A DNA stretch of 64,000 nucleotides from Macrobrachium rosenbergii. Its lineage: Eukaryota; Arthropoda; Malacostraca; Decapoda; Palaemonidae. A program made the translations under genes and the position numbers. Below, piece by piece: positions 35,801 through 49,580 of this stretch (its first letter is position 1; every line of letters starts with the position of its first letter). The DNA is taken from positions 56,502,798 to 56,566,797 of the forward strand of contig NC_089755.1 of the NCBI RefSeq assembly GCF_040412425.1, in the 5' to 3' direction. The notes under the pieces are model-generated. The model saw nothing but the letters and a program-made list of their open reading frames with translations, did no database searches and was not told where the DNA came from.

Positions 35801-38767
35801 ACAAAAATGGGCATTATATACAGTACAGTAATATGTTCTCATTTATGAACACAAGTAAAAATATTACGCAAGGAGCCTCCTATACACAATACAGCACTAT
35901 ACCAACTCACCTAATATGACTTCGGGAGCTCTGTAGTGTCTAGTCGATACAATTGTACTATGATGCTCATGATCAAATGTAGCACTACCGAAGTCAATGA
36001 GCTGTATGTCTGTCCTCTTGACCGTTCTGATGTCTCGTTTCTTCGAGAACGGGAAATGAAGTTATTTTAAGGAGGATGATGATATATTCAGCAAAGTTAT
36101 GAAATAATTTTCAATACAGTAATGGTAAAATATTGCTATTACTTATTTAAAATCAAACAATGAGATCTTTAGCTAATAGCTCCAACAGTTCCACAGAAAG
36201 GAAGTTACTTTTGAGACAATAATAAATCACTCAATGAAAATAATGGAATAATTTACAATAAAGTAACGGTGAAATATCGCTGTTACTTATTCAAGAACAG
36301 CCATTAGATCTTTAGCCAATAGTTCCTTACCTTCTTTGGATCATATGTTAGGTCGTAATCGGAGTCTACGAAGAGAATATTTTCGGGCTTGAGATCAGTG
36401 TGAGTTAGTTTGTTGTCGTGTAGGAACTTGACTGCGTAACATAACTGATATGAAATGTGTCGAACTTGATCCAACGCGTAGGGACGGTAATTGTTGTCCT
36501 TCTGCGAGAGAGAGAAAATCACTGATTAATATACCACTATAATATAGTAAGTTTTATTTCAATTGAAAGCCATTTATATATAGCATATTATTATTATTAT
36601 ATTATTCAAAGGATAAACCCTATTCATATGGAACAAGCCTGCAGGGGCTACTGCCTTGAAATTCCAACTTCCAAAGAATATGACGGTCATCTAAAAGAAA
36701 TCACAGAAAATAGCATAAAATATACACCATGTTTAGTCTTTTAAACATCTGGAAACTAATTTCATGACAAAGAATCAATCATAGTGGTTTCAAAGAACAT
36801 ACTTACCAAAAAGTCAAATACACTTAGACCTAGCAAGTCAAAGGCGATGCATACGTGCCCATGGTAATCAAACCAGCTTAGCATTCTAACGCACAAACTG
36901 TTGAGAAAGAAAAGTGGGTTTTATAGATGTTTCCTCAGTATAAATAAAAAAAGTTAAATAGGATATTGTGCTGCAGGACTTTTCAATATACAGAGTAACC
37001 TCTCACCAACAATGACAAAAATTACGATGAGCTGGTTTATAATACATATGATGTTTGTAACAAAACTCCACTTGGAGGGAGAAAGGTACTTTATCAGAAA
37101 AACAAAACAATTGTAGTCATACTATGATGGCCTGACTTTTTACATGTCATCTACTGTATTTATAAGAATACTTTTTATTCCTCATTATTAGTTAAAAAAT
37201 TGGAGTATTTAAAACTTACTAAAGAGGTAATATTCAGTTGTTTGGTTGGCATTTGAACTCAGCGAACCAGAATTTACAGCAAGAATGACAGGTAACTACT
37301 CTATTGTAATACACTAAATCAAATACTTTTAGCTACCTCTCTTCCTAACACTCATGTTTTTGCGAATGTTAATGTGAAAGTAAATAACAGAAAAGTGACT
37401 GAATGAAAATACAGTTAAGACAATTTCCTGTGATGGAAAAAAAAAAAAAAAAAAAAAGTACTAGTACTCACTGTTTGTTGAAGGGATCCTTTTCAGCCAA
37501 CTTCTCCAAGACATTTATTTCTAGCTTTGCAGCCTCCCGATATTTTTCTACATTCTTGATAATTTTCAGGGCTATGAACCTATCACTGAAATAAAAAACA
37601 CAGGGGTATTAGTATGACACTACTTATACTGAATTGAATTGAATACAGAATTTAGGCCAAAGGCCAAGTACTGGGACATATGAGGTAATTCAGTGTTGAA
37701 ATGGAAATTGACAGTAAGAGGTTTGAAAGGTGTAACAGGAGGAAAACCTCAAAGCAGTTGCGCTATGAATCAATTGTTAGGAGAGGGTGCAAAGTCAGAT
37801 GGAAGAAAGAGAATACGAAAGGAGGTACAGTAAAAGGAATGAAAGGGGTTGCAGCTAGGGGCCGAAAGCACGCTGCAAAGAACCTCAAGTAATGCCTACA
37901 GTGCGCCCCATGAGGTGCACTGATGTCACTACTCCCCTATGAGGACATTACTTATATTGCACAAAGATTGATACTTATATCAGTTAAGTGATTGGCACAA
38001 TACTTGTACCAGTTACAATGATTAGTAAAATTTTCAATTAATCAGCCAGGTTGAAAATCACTTCATAGGGCTATCAATTTTGAATTTGGGTTCCAGCCAA
38101 AATCTGCACATAACGTCACAAAAAATAATCATAACATGACATACAATCTTAAGCAACTATCTAGTACAAAGAAAACGGAATGAGGTAATACTGAATATTC
38201 TATTCCAATATACTTTTCCTTATTAATGAATATTAAAAAGAACAGTAGATACAGAAGTACAATCCCCTTTAGGATAATAATAGCCGTCTCAAACGTCGCA
38301 GTACAAAAAAATCATACAAATCAGTGTTTGGCAAAATAAAACTAAAATCAAAGGAAAAACCTTGGTAAAAACAACTATAAAATAGATTAGCTGTATCTCC
38401 CAGCCCGCTGTAGAGTGTGGAATAAGGATCAAGGGACGGACATTCCAACCACTTCTCTGGCGTCAAGTTCTATCCAAGATCGGGGGAACCACTGCGCCAT
38501 TACTGCTCGATGGCGATAAACAAGAGAAAAAGAGAAGAAGAAGAAGAGGAAAGAGGAAGAGGAGGAGGAGGAGGAGGAGGAGGAGGCCCGAAAGGAAATT
38601 ATTTTCGCAGCTTTCTGAAGCGGTAATCATCTTCTCCCACTCGGGGCATTATGAGCAAAAATAGGAACACGCCGCAAAGACGCCAGCTAGCTGTAGCTAG
38701 CTAGCTAGCTGCCTACCTTGGCAGGCGGCGCTAAACCCATGCTTTGATTCACACTCTATACATACCC

Positions 38768-38820
<53 letters not shown>

Positions 38821-40840
38821 CACAGCAGCTCTCGGAAGGGATTTTCACACTTTCTACAGAAAAATAACCCTTCGTCGTTCCACGACAACTGCGCCGAAAG
38901 CATCGACAGAATGTGACCAGTTGCACAACTGGCGAAGGGGACCAGGCGTTCAATTACGAGAATCTCACGATAAAAGTTTTTTTTTTATTTTAGAATCCAT
39001 CCGGTTAAGTTTTTCTTGACGACGAGAGGAGTTTGTATCAAAGGATTTTGTTTTAGAATCCATCCGGTTATGTTCTCTACAATGAGAGGAGTCCGGATCA
39101 AAATTACAAGTTATATCAAGATAAACACAGGACTACGGACTGAACAATTCTAACTGCGTCGATACACTGGACACAATCTGATACATTTCGCGAGTCACTT
39201 CGATAGTGGAATACGTGTGATTCGGGCACAAAGCCAAGCAATCATTTCGATAGCGACTTCGTGTTCTCGCGCAATACCCGAGCCAAAACCGACTTCAAAA
39301 ACCAAAATATTAACCTCCACAAAGGAAGGAAGGAGTCAAGGACCTCTTAATATTGTGAGGAAGTCAAGTCGCCACAATTACCGGATAACTCACTGGATTG
39401 TTACTCAAAAATTGGTCGCCGAATTTACGGGGTCTCTGAATCAGGCCCTTCCCACCCCCCCACCCCCGCCCCAAAGCATCACACACACACACATTAGGGG
39501 ATCGTGCCAAATTTGGTCCTAAAAACCAATACTATAAGCGGCGTCGCTCATTTCTGTCCTGAATCACCCGCCCATCGGAATGTGTAGAATAGCTGTCAGG
39601 AGTGGGGGGAAATGACTGCTCTTCCTATAAAATAGGAACGAGGTGGGAGATTCTGTCAGGGGTGGAAGCGAAGACATGGGAGATTGTGTCACGCTTGGAA
39701 ATGAAGATATTAAGAGGATTTTGTCGGGGCAAGAAACCGAAGGGGTTAAAGACTGGCACAAGACAAGGAAATGAATTCTCATTCGAGATTTTACGATTCG
39801 TAAAGCTTCGTTAAGTATTGCCCTCTTAAATACTCTTGGCAAGTCGAGGGTGCAGAGATGATGATGCTATATATCTAAGTCGCTTTTCCTTTTTTTTTTT
39901 TTCTTTTAATAAAAGCAGCAGGCGTGGATCGATACCACCAAGAGATCTGCAGTTCATTAGGGACGCGGGTACAAACACGAAAATGGGCATTTACAAAATC
40001 GCAAACGTATATAATCTATTTACTTTGTAATACATGTCTTTTTCGCAGCTTCGAGTCATCAGCCGAAGTTTGTGTCTGCCTGATAAACTAGCGGCTGACC
40101 GGTTTATCAAAGTTTAAATCGGTTGGTTTAATTTAAAAACGAATTCTGCACCACACTCACGCAAGCATAAATGTGAATTGGGAACGCCCCATTAGCACTG
40201 AAAATGCAAAACGTTTGAGTGTTCTGTTTGTGAAAAATTATAAGCACAACATGACCGAGCACAAAGGCAGAAACTACGATTGGAAATCAAGGAGGTACCT
40301 ATTTTCTAAATCTAAATTCAATAATTCAATCTAAATTCAACTCTGATCAACGCCCAGTTTTTGAAGAAGGTCTGATTCCTCTACGTGTGCGTGTGTGTGT
40401 TTTTCATTAGGTGGAGGTAAAAACGTACAATAATTAAAAGATTTACCAACTACATAACATTAACAGAAGCAACAGGAAACATGCAACAACAATAACACCG
40501 CTGGCAGTGGCGGACTGAAGAGTAACACCCGATACAACAACCCATCTCGCATTTTTACAGAATCCGAGAAGGGGGAAATAAAATTTCGCATCCGCCTCCA
40601 TAGAAGACGACTCGGAGCCTTTTTATAGCTCCGTAAAAATAAAAAAAGAAAAGTCTGACCATCGCGTTCCGCTGTAGTCCTCGGGAGCCGAACGGCCCAA
40701 TCTAAAAGTGACCATGTGTTTAGTGATGAGGGAGAAGTGATGGTGAGAACGGAATAGGGCCAAGAGGAGATGGGAGAGAGAGGGTAGAGGCAGGGAAGTG
40801 CGTGGCCCTGACACAAGTCTTCCTATATAAATACTCCCCC

Positions 40841-40917
<77 letters not shown>

Positions 40918-41482
40918 GCGAAACTGGCATCAACCTGGCCTGGTGAGCTACAAGTCCCCACAACAGAAATAGTGTCTCTTTTGCACTGTATGAACGTACA
41001 CAAAGAACGCATTTTTATCATCGTCGGTTTTCGAAAGTGTGACCTGACTTTTACCAATGCAAGCCAAGGGAGGTCATTCGTTCGTCCTTGAAGAGGTCAG
41101 AAGGAGATCGAAGATTATGACAAATACAGATGAATCAGTGACCACACAACTATACAAAGACACCCCAAAGAATGCTTTGAAGAGTCTTCCAAAGTTTTAC
41201 AACAATAGCAGAAAGATTGGTGCAGGGCATTTGTCCACACTACAACAAATACCTTAAACAGAAAAGAGAGACTCATTCCTAATTGCTATTATTCCTAATT
41301 CACTGAATGTCTCATGACTGCCCACAACAGCTGTTTGTCAGCCTTCTCGATTGGATTGAGTTTTATGGAAAGATGTGATAGGTTTTATGGAAAGATGTTA
41401 ATATTAAACACCTGACTTGAACGTGGCACGAGTTAACATTGTGAGCCTACAACAGGTAGGCACCCTATAATTAGGACCTTCG

Positions 41483-41576
<94 letters not shown>

Positions 41577-41674
41577 TATATCGGCATCAGCATTAATTGA
41601 AAGTGAAGATTCATAATTATCTTGTTAAATCAAATTCTTTGATGAAAAAACACACACACACACCAGGCCCAAGC

Positions 41675-41747
<73 letters not shown>

Positions 41748-42051
41748 AAAGCGTTATTGAAGTTCAACAATCTAGCAAAAGTTATCCTAAAGTGCTTCCC
41801 ATTATCAGAAGCACAGGTTCATCTAATATAGGCAGGCCAGGCCAGGCCAGGGCAGCCAGCCAAGCGGGGATTCGGGAATGTAAGTAAGCAAGTGTATGGG
41901 GGGGAAATTACATGTAAACAACGGATTAACAAGGAATTTCTTATTTTCACAGTTTGTGACCCGAGACACTTGTGTTTGCATGGAAGGGAATATCTATACC
42001 CTTTAGCATAGATGGCATATGATGTACCTACAACCAATACAAAAAGGTTAA

Positions 42052-42137
<86 letters not shown>

Positions 42138-42503
42138 ATATCTTTCGTTTTAAAGAGATGAAATCAAAACAAAAGAGTAAATCAATCCTTGCATAACATT
42201 ATTTCAGCTTCCATAACAAGAATTATAATCGAAATATCACAATTATGCAACCATTCGTAGCCCCTTCTACTCTGCCATAAACACTGAAGACTCCCCAATT
42301 GATACCACAAACTCCAAAAAACCCCTCCCCCCCCTGCCATCCCCACAAACCAATCACAACAGTACGGAACGATTCATTATACTGGGCACAAACAAACAAA
42401 CGAATGAACCTACCAGAGGCAAGTCGCATTTCTCCCCTGGGGGACGGCTTGCCAAAATATCCAAGTGCCGCAGAGTTGGTGTACGTTCTTGGCCCGGCCT
42501 TAT

Positions 42504-42585
<82 letters not shown>

Positions 42586-43574
42586 GGCTGGTACCTAGGC
42601 TGCTATTGGAGTACAACCACACATACATACAAGCTGCATAGAGTGAGATTCACTTACACAAACAGACAAAAACACACGCACATGCATCCTGGGCTCGTTA
42701 CGTAAAAAGCAACGGTGGCACATACTACATACATACATACATACAGGCTGCATAGAGTGACATTCACCTATACAGACGCAAACATGCACACACGGCTTGT
42801 TACGTAAAGGTTAGCGAGGCACATATGTTGTTTATTTACTTCTATACACACGGTTCCGTCCAATCCTCCCACTTGGCAATACACGCGAAGACAGAACAGT
42901 TACGCGTACAATCCTACACGATCCTATCCCTCGCCCCTTTCCCATCTGATCAATACCACATCAAGAACTAAGATCATACGCGGCGGATTGGAGCGGGTGT
43001 TGGACTTTCCTGTACGGGGAATCCATACGGCTCGATATTAAATATTTGCAAAAATACGGAGTTGGGAGGGGGACCTCGACTCCCCGGGCAAGAATTCCCC
43101 GTCCTCGTGTACCGAGCACGCGTTTCATCCATCGCTGAGAATTGGCCTGTTCTGCCTCTCTCGTAACTCTGTAGGATAAGGAATTCCGTCTAGAAGAATG
43201 CCGATACATTAAATACCTGATATATATGCTTTAATAGATCCATCGCAATCTCAGACCTGGTACACTTCATATTGACTTCACAAACATAAACATCTCTTCA
43301 TTCAACCTCTCACGAGCACCTTCCATCTATCAAGAACCATTTCTCTACCGTCAACAAAAACATACATAATGACCCACGAGCATGTAAGACAATGGTGAGT
43401 GAGACCTCTACCAACCAACCCCCTCTCTCCCTCCCTTTCTCCCCCCCCTCCCCCTCCCCCTCCCCAACAAAAAATGAAACTGGGTTACTGGAGTAGGAGG
43501 AAGTGGACCCGAAACTATTCCACTCGCCACTGTGGGACATCGGGACGAAATGTGTCCCCTTTGCACTGGACATC

Positions 43575-43609
<35 letters not shown>

Positions 43610-44062
43610 CTTGCCAACACCAAAAGCCATACCAATAGCCACAGGCCCAAAAAGCCTTCCTCTTGTTTCTGCACTACAAAACCTCACTATAAATAGGACA
43701 GGAGGCTCCTTGTGTTTCTGGGCCGAGGTGGGGTTAAGTCAAGTTGCATCTGAGTGATAACTGAGTAGATATTAAATCTTGATTTTCATACTGGTTTATT
43801 TCTTATGATACATTTGGGTGATGACTGAGTGATATTAATCTTTACTTTCACATTTGTTTACTTCTTGTAATATGACATTTAAGTTCTGTGTTGGTTCTTT
43901 GATTTGCTAGTCTTTGGGATTAGAGGCTTAAATCTCCTTATACACTTAAAATTTTCAATAATAATAATAATAATAATAATAATCCCAAAGTTATCATAAC
44001 AGCACGAGTGAGTCACTAAAACGATGAAGAAATCCACAATAGTGTAAATGTAAAGATGTATT

Positions 44063-44131
<69 letters not shown>

Positions 44132-44197
44132 AAATGTTTTGTATATATATATTTCTTATATGTTTACATTTACACCATGTGGATTTCTTCATCACCA

Positions 44198-44231
<34 letters not shown>

Positions 44232-44304
44232 CCCAAAGTTATCATAACAGCACGAGTCACTAAAACGATGAAGAAATCCACAATAGTGTAAATGTAAATG
44301 TATT

Positions 44305-44377
<73 letters not shown>

Positions 44378-44443
44378 AAATGTTTTGTATATATATATTT
44401 CTTATATGTTTACATTTACACCATGTGGATTTCTTCATCACCA

Positions 44444-44508
<65 letters not shown>

Positions 44509-44762
44509 ACAATTTAACTACACTTGCGTGAATCGTTTCATTCTTCTGTTGGTTCTCAATTACATTTAAATCATAATTACCACATTCTACCTTCGGAATA
44601 ATTACTGCAACTGCCACTCCCCCTTACCTGTCCACACCTGGCCTAGAAGGCAGCATCTCAGGACATTACATCCGTACTAGATAAATATACCTGATAGCTA
44701 GCAAGGAGGATGGGATTTTGAAATTAGCACAAACGTACAGTACCCTCCGTCAAACTGACCCC

Positions 44763-44846
<84 letters not shown>

Positions 44847-46349
44847 TGTTTACCTGCCAAAATCAGCGATTGGGGTCAAACGGTGTTCTAGTCTGGAATA
44901 TGAACACTTTGAAACAGAAAGTGCTATTCGATACTTAGGTACTTAGATGACGGTAGTAGTGCAAACATCATGCGCATTAATGTTCGATGGAGCCATAGAA
45001 GAAGAAGTGATTACTGTTATAATTTCTGAGAATTGGGAAAAAGCTCCTCTTATAGAGTGGCGAGAGAATCATTTATGATTATAGAGTTTTCTTTGACAAT
45101 ACAGAATTCTGAGGGAACAATAAAGGATTGTGTTACCCACCCCATTAAAAGAAAACCCCATATCGGAAACATTATTGTTGTGGGATCAATCTTACGGTAC
45201 GATATCAATCAACCGTTCGATCAATATCCAATGGATGACGTCACGCGGTACCCTCTACCACCCGTGAGCTTTATTGCATAATTTACAAGGTTACTGAACG
45301 AAAATCTAAAATCTATTTGAAAAACAAGCTTCTTGTAGGTTTTCCCTGATTAAATAGGGTTTTTTTTTTTTATTTTAACTGACGTTCAGAATAAATTTAG
45401 CCTGAACCTTAATTTTTGTCACCATTATTAATAATCAATGACTGTGCTCTCTCTCTCTCTCTCTCTCCCCCCTTGGCTCTCATCATCATATGATTCACTT
45501 TTAGGGCCTGAGCTGTTCGAAAATTAGGTGGAAACATTATTTTCGAAAATGGGTCTTTCCTGATTATCTCACCTACAAGAAAAAATAGGGAATTTCAATG
45601 TGGACAGAAGATACATATACGTAAATATACGAAATATTTTCCTGATTATCTCACCTACATGAAAAAATGGGGAATTTCCATGCGGACAGACGACACACAT
45701 ATATGTAAATATACTAAACATCTGTTCAATAAATGTTCAAGGGAAAGATGACATTATCGAATCGTCCCTGATTGGATAAATAATAACTGACATACGAGAA
45801 ACACGCACACCATTACTATCAAAGAAAATTTTGACCATCCCTGCTGACGACCTGTGAACGGAATATAACTGCAATATTCTAAAATAGGAAAATACATATA
45901 TAAAAAATAAGAATAATGACGTCTGCAGGTTTCCAGCAAACCAACCGTACTCGCTGGCGACACCGCGTGCAGACAACTGCTGCTTTGCGTGTTTTTCCAA
46001 TCCGACTGCTTTTGCTAATCGATCAATCATCTGTCGCGGTTACGCTATTATTAGACTTCCGCTGGCGATGCAGCGTGGAAGAGCAAGGGGGAGGTAATTT
46101 TAAAAGTAATTTTATGTCAGGGAGGCCGAACTCAATCAGCTGACGCGTGGGAGGTGGGCGAGTCACAGCAACGAGGCATTAATATTTATGCTATGCAGAA
46201 AAAAATGGCAAGAATTCCCATTGACTGAGGATTTATGGGGTGTAAATTTTCAGCCTCAATGCCCATGGAATAAAACGCTCGTACGTGAAATAGGTGGAGA
46301 GAGAGAGAGAGAGAGAGAGAGAAGGGGAATATGATTACCAAGCAAATCA

Positions 46350-46405
<56 letters not shown>

Positions 46406-49400
46406 AAAATATCAACAAAATATCATTCAAGTTGACGAAAGCGAAAAAAACACAAAAATTAACTGGGGAAAAAATTCAGTAAAATAAAGCTGATAGTGGA
46501 ACCAAATACAAATAAAAATAAAATATGATTCAAGCCGACAAAAAAAGGCTAGAAAAAATCAGTAAAAAAATTTGAAATTGAAACCAAAAGACACTTGAAA
46601 AAAAAAAAATGCCACTTACTTCTGTAAATCTCGACACTTGACGACTTTGCCGAAGGTACCCTCTCCGAGTGTAGTAATGATCTTATCTGAAAGAGACCAA
46701 GGAATTGGAGGTCAGTCTAGGTCACTCGGGCATGGGGGTGCCCACCGCTTCTCGAGTAATAATAATAGTAATAGTAATAATAATATTAATAATAATAATC
46801 CCTTTGGTCAACAAACGAAAAAAAAGTGTGTGCTAAGATTTTGGAAAAAAAAAAAAATTGCGGTGGGCTGGGTCATAAAAAAAAATATTCATTTCTTTGA
46901 ATTTTTTGTTTTTTCTTTTTTTTTTTTTATTTTGAAACTGAGGAAATCTGAAAATAGTAAGACTCGAATGATGATGATAAAGAAAGCAAACAATTAAAAA
47001 AGAGTGATAATTGTAATATTTCCTTTCTTTTTCAAGATTATTCTCTATTTTCCACATCCCCCTTTTTTTCTTCTATATATATTTTTTCCAACCCCTTCCA
47101 TCTGGTCTCAAAAAAATCTTTTCTTTTCGGTGAAAAGTTAATATTGAGAACGAAGGTGTAAATATATATACCTATATATAGGAGTTATCTACAAGTAATA
47201 ATGATAATCATAATACCAACAACAATAATAATTATCATATTATTACTATAAAGGGACCTGTCTTGTCTGCACAATGTATAATATATATAATGAGAGTAAA
47301 TAAAAAAGCAGGTAAAATGAGTGGGTTTAAGGTTAAAAAAAAAAATGTATTTTTGACAAATGTCGAAATTTCTAAGACTGGAAAGTGAACCCTACTTCTC
47401 ATTTAAGGATAAATTTCTCAACTAAGATTATCTTTTGAATCTGGTGTTCTTAGCTAGGTGACCGTTGTAATAGTAATAGCAGTAGAAATAGTAGTTTTTT
47501 AAAAGAGTACAGAGAAGGGAGAAGAAGAAGAGGAGGAAGAGGAAGAGGAATGAATGGTGGTAGCAATGACAGTAGATCATAATCTTCAAAGAAACTCAAA
47601 ATATAAGAGAGGTTTATCTAATAGATTTGGGGGGGGGGGAGAATTTGAACCAAAAGAGGGGAAATGGTCAGAATGACGGTAAGAACTCAAAACAACTGAT
47701 AATAAGAAGAGGAGGGAGACGGGATAAGATAGAAGAAGCGAACTAACGGGAAGGAAGGAAGCAGGAGGAGGTGTTACTAGTAGGAGGAAACAGGAGGAGG
47801 AGGAAGGAAGGCAGGAAGGTAGAAGGAGTGAAATTAAAAAAAAAAAAAAAGGAAAAGTATAAATACAGGGAGTATTATTCACGAACATCTATCTTGCAGG
47901 ACGTCTCCATTGCGGTAAATAAGATGTCCATCTTCATCATCTTCCACTGAAGTTGCCCGCGAACTCTGCAATCGCAAGCCATCCCGCCCAGGTCACACCC
48001 ATCATCATCATCATCATCATCAACATCATCATCATCATCATCATCAAAACATCACCACCACCAACACCATCAAATCAACATCATCATCATCATCATCATC
48101 AGCAGCAGCCGCAGCACCACCGTCAAATCGTCACCATCACCGTCCATCATCGTCACCGCCATCGTCAGTGTCGTCGTCACCACCATCGCCATCGACCAGC
48201 ATCGGCGGTGGCGGCATCGGGATGGTCATACGGCATCGATGCCGGCCGCCCGTGCGCCCACAACCACCCACCACCAAAGAACCAGATGTCACCGTCGCCG
48301 GCAGGAGGGTTTTGGGAGATGCGGGCGTAGCCCGACATATACCCACACGCCCACAGCGACCGACGACGACGACGTCGGGGGTATATTGGTGGTGATTTCG
48401 TGGGCGTCGACGGGGCACGGGGCATCGCCAGCGGGAACGGCAGCAGCAGGAGGCGTAGACGAAGGCGGTAGACGGGGGATGGCGAAGAAGAGGAAGGAGA
48501 AGCGGAGGCGGAGGCGTAGGCGTCGTGGGGGCGTGTGTTCACAGATGGGCGGGGGCGGGGCACCACCGCAGGGCAACAGGCCACCAACAAGACAGATAAA
48601 GAGGGGAAAGGCAAAAATGGTGGCCACGATCAAAGGGGAAAAGCCACGGTGGCCACAACACCATGGCAGGATATACATTGAGGGCATCAAAATTAGAATG
48701 CTCTGGACCACCGGCCTCAGTTTCTTATCAATGTCATTCAAGGGCAAAATATCAATCAATATCAATCAATCAACTCATGACATTTACGTAATTTATATAT
48801 ATAATTTGTATATATAAAATATGACAAGCAAATTCATCAAAAGCAATCACTGGCATTTTACTTTAGAAAGCTAAAATTTTAAGTCATGAAAATCTTACCA
48901 ATACTGTTACTGCAGAGAGACTTGGAAATAAATATTGACCAAAAGAAATACCTTAACATATATAAACATAAATGAAATATGCAGAGTCAAGGGGTAAAAA
49001 TATAATATCACACAATGTATCACACACGCGTACATTCATACTACTTTTTATCACACTTAAGCTTAACAAGCAAAATAAGAATAAAAGAAAAAAAACTAGC
49101 ACGCTACAACATTGCAAACAGACTTCCGACACCGTTTGGACTCGCCACAGGAAAAGAATAAAACTTTAACACTTAAAACTACCATGCGAGATATTTTCTT
49201 TCTTAGACAAATAAAGATAACATAATATATATAAAAATATAAAAGAGAAAGTTCGTACTTCCAACTGACAGACATACAGAACTATCGGATACTCAACAAC
49301 AACAAAATGTGACACTTCTACAGCGGTCTACAAGCAACGATATGGTGAAATATTGTTCCACAACACTTCTACGATTCTCAACCATGATGGTGAATTATGA

Positions 49401-49419
49401 CTGCATGCAGAGAGAGAGC

Positions 49420-49450
<31 letters not shown>

Positions 49451-49510
49451 CTCGTCCCCGACAGAGATGTAAAAATGTCGATAATGATTTCACAAGATGT
49501 GAATGCCACT

Positions 49511-49580
<70 letters not shown>

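Larger units (their letters stand above)
37586..46619 (-). other. Doa: Long Doa intron (9 kb)
   Basis: Separates the glycine-loop exon from the ATP-lysine exon. It contains the dispersed repeat at 37630, at least ten GA/CT tracts, a duplicated AT-rich hairpin element at 44.0-44.4 kb and (AAT)n tracts. No additional exon with both splice sites and a kinase-like frame was found. A short alternative first exon could be hidden here. Confidence 0.7.

Noticed and set aside
48137..48817. Five overlapping 75-192-codon ORFs in the GC-rich block
   Set aside because: Open on both strands because of low-complexity GC-rich sequence; none has paired splice sites or a domain.
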